This document shows positions 6,598 through 10,611 of a DNA stretch of 10,611 nt, one piece after another. Source of the stretch: SUG1106 sp964651095 (GTDB taxonomy: Bacteria > Bacillota > Clostridia > Peptostreptococcales > Anaerovoracaceae). The notes below the pieces were generated by a model that ran no database searches, was not told the DNA's origin, and worked only from the letters and a program-made list of their open reading frames with translations. The DNA lies in the NCBI GenBank assembly GCA_964651095.1, contig CAZYWO010000068.1, positions 1 to 10,611 on the forward strand, read 5' to 3'. The first letter of the stretch is position 1, and every line of letters starts with the position of its first letter. The position numbers were made by a program, and so were the translations under genes.

Positions 6598-6624
6598 TAA
6601 GCGTAAAATCACTTACACCGCTTA
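6598..6624. other. Bulged hairpin upstream of nadE
   Basis: TAAGC-GTAA (6598-6606) pairs with TTAC (6613-6616) and, after a 3-base bulge, with GCTTA (6620-6624), closing a 6-base loop. There is no following T-tract, so it is not a terminator. It lies upstream of the best nadE promoter candidate, so it is more likely an operator-type dyad than an RNA leader. Confidence 0.35.
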
Positions 6625-6631
6625 GTCATCA

Positions 6632-6645
6632 GGCATCTAGTCGCC
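6632..6645. other. Imperfect palindrome upstream of nadE
   Basis: GGCATCTAGTCGCC is a 14-base imperfect palindrome (10 of 14 positions symmetric, pattern GGCnnCTAGnnGCC) about 32 bases upstream of the candidate nadE -35 box. It could bind a dimeric regulator, but I do not recognise it as a known NAD-repressor site. Confidence 0.25.
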
Positions 6646-6676
6646 ATCGTTGGTCAGCGTCAGCCTTTTGGTAAAT

Positions 6677-6705
6677 CTTACAATAATGTACAGCAAATTT
6701 ATAAA
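6677..6705 (+). promoter_or_regulatory. Candidate promoter for nadE
   Basis: CTTACA (6677-6682), a 17-base spacer and TATAAA (6700-6705) give a moderate match to a housekeeping promoter, with a start near 6712 and a leader of about 65 bases. It is the best candidate in the region but weaker than the yhaM and brnQ promoters. Confidence 0.4.
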
Positions 6706-6776
6706 AACATATTTCCGTGATTTAACGCTTATATAAAAAACACACATATACATAGGACAAACAGGAGGTTTTAAAT

Positions 6777-7514
6777 ATGGCTTTTGATGCTTTAAAAGTG
6801 AAAAATGATATAGTCCGCTGGATTCGGCGATGGTTTGAGGATAACGGTAAAGACTGCAATGCCATAGTTGCGATTTCCGGCGGAAAGGACAGCTCTGTAG
6901 TCGCTTCCTTATGCGTTGAAGCCTTGGGCAAAGACAGGGTTATCGGCGTACTGCTTCCAAAAGGCAACCAGTTTGACATTGATGTCTCTTATGCTCTAGT
7001 CAAACATCTGGGAATCCAACACTATACAATAAATATAGAAGATTGTTTCAACGGTCTTGTTAATCAGTTAAATGAAAATCTTGATGAGGTTAAGACGCAA
7101 ACGATTACAAATCTACCTCCCCGTCTTAGAATGGCGGCAACTTACGCAGTTTCCCAGTCTATGAACGGTCGTGTTGCCAACACCTGCAATCTATCAGAAG
7201 ATTGGGTGGGATACGCTACACGATACGGCGACGGCGCCGGAGACTTCAGTCCGCTAAGTCATCTCACAGTTCAGGAAGTAAAGGAAATCGGCCGCATCAT
7301 GGGTCTTCCATCAATGTTCGTGGATAAAACTCCTATAGACGGACTTCAGCCTAAGACTGATGAAGAAAATCTGGGCTTCACCTATGCAGTTCTCGACCGT
7401 TATATCAGAACCGGTCAAATAGATGATGAAGAAACTAAAAAGCGCATCGACCACCTTCATAAAGCAAATGCTTTTAAACTCAGGTACATGGACTGCTTTC
7501 AATATGAGCCTTAA
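6777..7514 (+). CDS. nadE: Ammonia-dependent NAD+ synthetase
   Basis: Catalyses the last step of NAD+ synthesis in the cytoplasm: nicotinic acid adenine dinucleotide is adenylated with ATP and amidated to NAD+. The 245-residue protein is the short form with only the N-type ATP pyrophosphatase domain and no glutaminase (nitrilase) domain, so it should use free ammonia. The PP-loop SGGKDSS is at 34-40. Further family blocks are RLRMAATYAV (116-125), NLSEDWVGYATRYGDGAGDFSPL (138-160 overall, with E141 and the GDGAGD turn), the helix LTVQEVKEIG, and DGLQPKTDEENLGFTY (188-203), the substrate-closing region. The ATG is preceded by ACAGGAGGT at 8 bases. The gene is divergent from yhaM and upstream of brnQ, with no terminator directly behind its stop; the hairpin at 7636-7663 could end its transcript. 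Confidence 0.95.
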   Translation: MAFDALKVKNDIVRWIRRWFEDNGKDCNAIVAISGGKDSSVVASLCVEALGKDRVIGVLLPKGNQFDIDVSYALVKHLGIQHYTINIEDCFNGLVNQLNENLDEVKTQTITNLPPRLRMAATYAVSQSMNGRVANTCNLSEDWVGYATRYGDGAGDFSPLSHLTVQEVKEIGRIMGLPSMFVDKTPIDGLQPKTDEENLGFTYAVLDRYIRTGQIDDEETKKRIDHLHKANAFKLRYMDCFQYEP

Positions 7515-7584
7515 TCCTTTTTATATTTTTACATGATATTTATTGGAATTGGGTTTTTATAGGAATTTAACCGAGAATTCGCCA

Positions 7585-7613
7585 TTGAAAAAATTTACAG
7601 TAAATGATATAGT
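7585..7613 (+). promoter_or_regulatory. Promoter for brnQ
   Basis: TTGAAA (7585-7590), a 17-base spacer and TATAGT (7608-7613), with TGA directly before the -10 as an extended element, make a strong promoter. The start is predicted at about 7620, only some 16 bases before the stem of a terminator hairpin. Confidence 0.7.
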
Positions 7614-7619
7614 ATCTAT

Positions 7620-7703
7620 ATGAGAAAACTAAATCAGGTCATTGGAGCCCCTTCCAGTGGCCTTTTTGTTCGGATAAAAAATAAAAGAAGGAATAGGAAA
7701 TAA
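7620..7703 (+). CDS. Possible 27-residue leader peptide upstream of brnQ
   Basis: An ATG at 7620 opens a 27-codon frame beginning MRKLNQVIGAPSSG and ending in a basic tail. Its stop codon overlaps the brnQ ATG as TAATG, the arrangement typical of translational coupling. It contains leucine, valine and isoleucine codons at positions 4, 7, 8, 15, 17 and 19, spanning the terminator hairpin, which would suit a branched-chain amino acid transporter. Against it: there is no ribosome binding site, the ATG falls at the predicted transcription start (so translation would be leaderless), the key codons are not consecutive, and the basic tail is just A-rich DNA. This is a hypothesis only. Confidence 0.22.
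   Translation: MRKLNQVIGAPSSGLFVRIKNKRRNRK
7636..7670 (+). terminator. Intrinsic terminator in the brnQ leader (attenuator or nadE terminator)
   Basis: An 11-base-pair stem (7636-7646 with 7653-7663, two G-U pairs, 6-base loop) is followed by TTTTGTT. It lies 122 bases after the nadE stop but also between the brnQ promoter and the brnQ start. The 40 bases left before brnQ show no other promoter, so brnQ transcription should have to pass this hairpin. No T-box or known riboswitch features are visible, since the leader before the stem is only about 16 bases. Confidence 0.72.
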
Positions 7704-9076
7704 TGAATAACAACCAATTAACCAAACGCAGCCTCACAGCAGGCGAAACCGTTACAATTACCAGCATGCTGTTCGGTATGTTTTTCGGCGCCGGAAATCT
7801 TATTTTCCCCGTAAATATGGGACAACTTGCAGGCAGCAACGTTCTTGCCGCATCTATAGGCTTTCTCATCACAGGTGTGGGACTTCCTTTGCTGGGCGTT
7901 GCAGCTCTTGGTATAAGCAGAAGTAACGGGCTCTTTGATTTAGGCTCTAAAGTCGGCAAAAAATACAGTATCTTTCTCACCTGTCTTTTGTATCTGACAA
8001 TTGGCCCGCTGTTTGCAATCCCCAGATGCGCCACAGTGCCCTTTACTGTGGGAATTACGCCCATTTTAAGAGAAAATGCCTCTGAAACTCTTTTGCTTGG
8101 CATATTTTCACTGCTTTTCTTTTTAATAGTTCTGGGCTTTTCGCTTAAACCTAACGGAATACTTACTTGGATAGGTAAAATTCTCAACCCGGTTTTCCTT
8201 ATTTGTCTGGCGATTTTCATCATAGCTGCCTTAATTGAACCTATGGGTAATATTGGAGAAATTCAACCGGAAGCCTCCTATATGGAAGGGGCTTTCTTCA
8301 ACGGTTTTCTCGCAGGTTATAACACTATGGATGCTCTGGCAGGGCTGGCTTTTGGAATCGTTGTAATAAACGTAATCAAAGGACTTGGCATTGAAAATCC
8401 TGACCACATTGCGGCAAACACCATCAAAGCAGGGATTTTCAGTTGTCTGCTTATGGGAATTATATATGTATTCATTACTATTATAGGAGTGGAAAGCAGA
8501 GGAATCACAGATATTTGCAGCAACGGCGGCGAAGCATTATACGTAATTGCAAATCACTACTTTGGAACTGTAGGCACCGTAATTTTAGCGGTCACCGTAA
8601 CATTTGCCTGCCTCAAAACTGCGGTTGGTCTTATCACAAGCTGTGCGGAAACTTTCTCTCAACTTTTTCCCAAAGCCATGAACTACCGTGGATGGACAAT
8701 TTTATTTTGCACAGTATCATTTTTAATCGCAAATCTGGGTTTAAACAGTATCATAGCTTATTCAGTTCCCGTTTTAATGTTTCTTTACCCACTTGCAATT
8801 ACTTTAATCTTCCTTGCACTTTTCGGAAAATTGTTTGGAAACGACAGACGTGTTTATGTCTGCGTAACTTTATTTACTTTAATTGCATCATTTTTTGATT
8901 TCATAAACGGACTTCCTGAAAGTTTAAAGAATGTCATCCACGCTGACGGCATTTTAGAAGTTGTAAGCAAATACCTGCCGCTGTTTGACATTGGAATGGG
9001 CTGGCTTGTTCCTGCCCTTATAGGGCTTTTTCTGGGGCTTCTTCTCAAAACAGTTAAATGCGGAACTGATCTATAG
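7703..9076 (+). CDS. brnQ: Branched-chain amino acid transport carrier BrnQ (LIVCS family)
   Basis: An inner-membrane secondary carrier for leucine, isoleucine and valine, coupled to sodium or protons. The 457-residue, strongly hydrophobic protein has the length and about 12 membrane helices expected of the LIVCS family. The hallmark first-helix sequence FFGAGNLIFPVNMGQLAG is at 27-44, and the conserved GPLFAIPRCATVPFTVGITP is at 101-120 (family pattern PRTATxxxE/xGIxP). Later helices include the GYNTMDALAGLAFG block near the middle of the protein. No lesion or frameshift is visible. The ATG at 7703 is preceded by AAGGAATAGGA and overlaps the stop of a small upstream frame. Expression is probably governed by the promoter at 7585-7613 and the leader hairpin. 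It ends 59 bases before a bidirectional terminator. Confidence 0.96.
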   Translation: MNNNQLTKRSLTAGETVTITSMLFGMFFGAGNLIFPVNMGQLAGSNVLAASIGFLITGVGLPLLGVAALGISRSNGLFDLGSKVGKKYSIFLTCLLYLTIGPLFAIPRCATVPFTVGITPILRENASETLLLGIFSLLFFLIVLGFSLKPNGILTWIGKILNPVFLICLAIFIIAALIEPMGNIGEIQPEASYMEGAFFNGFLAGYNTMDALAGLAFGIVVINVIKGLGIENPDHIAANTIKAGIFSCLLMGIIYVFITIIGVESRGITDICSNGGEALYVIANHYFGTVGTVILAVTVTFACLKTAVGLITSCAETFSQLFPKAMNYRGWTILFCTVSFLIANLGLNSIIAYSVPVLMFLYPLAITLIFLALFGKLFGNDRRVYVCVTLFTLIASFFDFINGLPESLKNVIHADGILEVVSKYLPLFDIGMGWLVPALIGLFLGLLLKTVKCGTDL

Positions 9077-9134
9077 AGAAAACATTTCCCATGAAGTAAT
9101 GCCCTCTTTCCTAAAACATTATAGTCGTTTATTC

Positions 9135-9171
9135 AAAAAATCCCAAAGCGTTAAATGCTCTGGGATTTTTT
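9135..9171. terminator. Bidirectional terminator between brnQ and the nhaC-like gene
   Basis: AAAAAATCCCA-AGC type arms (9135-9149 with 9157-9171) form a 15-pair stem with one A-C mismatch at 9146/9160 and a 7-base loop. T-runs at each 3' side let it work for both convergent genes: brnQ ends 59 bases before it on the plus strand, and the nhaC-like gene ends 16 bases from it on the minus strand. Confidence 0.9.
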
Positions 9172-9187
9172 ACTTATATAATAATTA

Positions 9188-10546
9188 TTAATCTGCCCGC
9201 TTTCTTTTCATAAATGCCATAAGCGGCTGGACTATTATCGGCATCCACATTATCGGTGCAAAAATGCAGTAACCTGTACCCTCAATACTAAAAGTACTGG
9301 TTACGAAAATAGCCGTCGCGCACCAAGGGATTATGGGAGATATGCCCGTTCCAGCATTAAGCAAAACTGCTGCAAGATTATCTCTTGAAACCTTACGTTC
9401 ATTGAAAATATCGCACAGCGGCGGTGCAAGAATCGAATTGGTTGTATAGTAATTGCCTGTTACGATAAAACAGATTGTATGAATTGCAACCGCAGCGGTG
9501 ATAATGCGCCCCCGGCTGCCGGCTCGGTTGAAAATCTTTTCCAAAAGGCAGGCAATAATCCCGAGCCTTTTGATAATACCGCTGAAGCATGCTGCGAAAA
9601 GAAGCATTATCATAGTAGACGCCATGCTGTTAAAACCGCCGTAATGGAGTAATTCGTTTACCAACGGATTTTCTGCCATGTCGTATCCTGACATGAGACC
9701 CTGCGCCACATCGTAAAGATTACAGCCCTGAACCAGTACCGATTCCAGCACTCCTGCTACAATGCCAAGTACAAAAGTAGAAATCGTAGGCACCTTCATC
9801 ACGATAAGAAAAATCAGAAGTACAGGTGCAAGAAGCGGAATAACGCCTAAATTAAACTCGGCTGATAAGGCATCCATAAGTGTCTTTGCCGACTCCTCAT
9901 GGGTTCCTCCCTGAGGCATGTGAGAAAGCCCCAAATAAATATATAATGCTACAGAAGCGATAAATGCTGCAACGTTAGAATATATTGTCGTTTTAATGCC
10001 GTCGTTTTGTTTCACTCCCGTGATTTCAGTAGCCATTACGACCGATCCTGACATGGGAGACATTTTATCACCCAGAATTGCACCCGACACAATAGCGCTT
10101 ACAGTATATGCCGGCTCAATCCCCAACCCGTTGGAAATACCTATAAATGCCACGCCCAAGGTGGACATTACTCCCCATGAGGTGCCTATAAGCATACTCA
10201 TAAGAGAACACATGAGAAAGGTTATTATAAGAAAAAATCGTATATCGATTATTTTAAGCCCTATGTATATAAGTGTAGGCACCGTTCCTCCGATAATCCA
10301 GCTAGCGACCAATCCGCCTATAAGTAAAAGCATGAGGATTGGCGTTATGAAAGAAGTTACGGAGTCTACCATGCTTTTTTGAATTTCCGAATAAGGAATT
10401 TTTCTGGCTATGGCAATTATCCCTACAAACAGCGCCTCAAAAACAAGTATTACCACTATCGGCATTTCTACTATAAATAATCCTACCAGCATAATTGCAG
10501 AAATACCAAGAAGGGTCAAGCAAGATTCTCTAAAATTCAGTGTCAT
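9188..10546 (-). CDS. nhaC: NhaC-family Na+/H+ antiporter
   Basis: A polytopic membrane protein of the NhaC group of the ion transporter superfamily. Characterised relatives exchange sodium for protons, and MleN-type members exchange malate/lactate with protons and sodium, so the exact substrate here is not fixed by sequence. In the 452-residue form about 11-12 membrane segments alternate with short loops. Family blocks are GGLVASWIIGGTVPTLIYIGL (about 77-97, two overlapping parts), GTSWGVMSTLGVAF (121-134), GAILGDKMSPMSGSVVMATEITGV (about 155-178 overall), GNYYTTNSILAPP (about 363-375) and LLNAGTGISPIIPW in the last quarter. The ATG at 10546 is chosen over the one at 10558 because TGGAGGATAAT is positioned exactly for it, and the upstream ATG lies in that ribosome binding site. 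The gene is convergent with brnQ across a shared terminator. Only 65 bases upstream are in the window and no clear promoter is visible. Confidence 0.92.
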   Translation of the reverse strand: MTLNFRESCLTLLGISAIMLVGLFIVEMPIVVILVFEALFVGIIAIARKIPYSEIQKSMVDSVTSFITPILMLLLIGGLVASWIIGGTVPTLIYIGLKIIDIRFFLIITFLMCSLMSMLIGTSWGVMSTLGVAFIGISNGLGIEPAYTVSAIVSGAILGDKMSPMSGSVVMATEITGVKQNDGIKTTIYSNVAAFIASVALYIYLGLSHMPQGGTHEESAKTLMDALSAEFNLGVIPLLAPVLLIFLIVMKVPTISTFVLGIVAGVLESVLVQGCNLYDVAQGLMSGYDMAENPLVNELLHYGGFNSMASTMIMLLFAACFSGIIKRLGIIACLLEKIFNRAGSRGRIITAAVAIHTICFIVTGNYYTTNSILAPPLCDIFNERKVSRDNLAAVLLNAGTGISPIIPWCATAIFVTSTFSIEGTGYCIFAPIMWMPIIVQPLMAFMKRKRAD

Positions 10547-10564
10547 ATTATCCTCCATTCCATA

Positions 10565-10574
10565 GCAATATTGC
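10565..10574. other. Perfect 10-base palindrome upstream of the nhaC-like gene
   Basis: GCAATATTGC lies just upstream of the ribosome binding site. It could be a small operator half-site pair or chance; the window ends before any promoter can be placed relative to it. Confidence 0.25.
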
Positions 10575-10611
10575 CTTTAAGGAATATATTAAATGAAATG
10601 CAAAGGACATG

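Noticed and set aside
7614..7703. T-box riboswitch upstream of brnQ
   Set aside because: The leader before the terminator is far too short and lacks the T-box sequence and specifier stem.
1..10611. Mobile element, CRISPR array or defence system
   Set aside because: No transposase, integrase, repeat-spacer array or defence gene is present; all eight large genes are recognisable chromosomal genes without signs of recent transfer.

Overview
The window looks like chromosomal DNA from an AT-rich, low-GC Gram-positive anaerobe of the class Clostridia (Bacillota). The evidence is the gene set (YhaM-type exonuclease, class II CCA-adding enzyme, RecD2-like helicase, ComFC, long-form HPF), the strong AGGAGG-type ribosome binding sites, the TTGnnn/TATAAT promoters and the U-tailed intrinsic terminators. 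I cannot place the genus from the sequence alone. I see no transposase, phage gene, CRISPR array, rRNA or tRNA.

Left block, 1-6470, all on the minus strand and read right to left. yhaM, cca and recD2 form a tightly coupled operon: the genes overlap by 8 and 13 bases, and a near-consensus promoter lies upstream of yhaM. After a 179-base gap with its own promoter comes comFC. The end of comFC overlaps a second near-consensus promoter that drives a G+C-richer, highly structured stretch (about 971-1136). This stretch sits directly upstream of hpf (also called raiA) and is best explained as a raiA-motif noncoding RNA. hpf follows with its own extended -10 promoter, and it ends at a strong intrinsic terminator at 201-231. 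A second hairpin lies at 93-127. The remaining bases at the left edge show no gene I can support.

Middle, 6382-6776, is a 395-base divergent intergenic region. It holds the yhaM promoter, a T-rich run, a six-unit tandem array with an 11-base period (6512-6577), a bulged hairpin, an imperfect palindrome and a weak promoter for nadE.

Right block. nadE (ammonia-dependent NAD synthetase) and brnQ (branched-chain amino acid carrier) are on the plus strand. brnQ has a strong promoter followed at once by an intrinsic-terminator hairpin, and a 27-codon reading frame whose stop codon overlaps the brnQ start (TAATG). This is an attenuator-like leader. A bidirectional terminator (9135-9171) separates brnQ from a convergent nhaC-family antiporter gene.

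Functional picture. The left block is housekeeping nucleic-acid work: RNA 3'-end trimming, tRNA CCA addition, DNA helicase activity, competence-type protein and ribosome hibernation. The right block covers NAD synthesis, amino acid import and sodium/proton exchange. The least ordinary items are the raiA RNA with a dedicated promoter, a RecD2-like protein that lacks the N-terminal domain and carries an insertion, a terminator-like hairpin inside the first codons of recD2, the 11-base-period array, and the brnQ leader.
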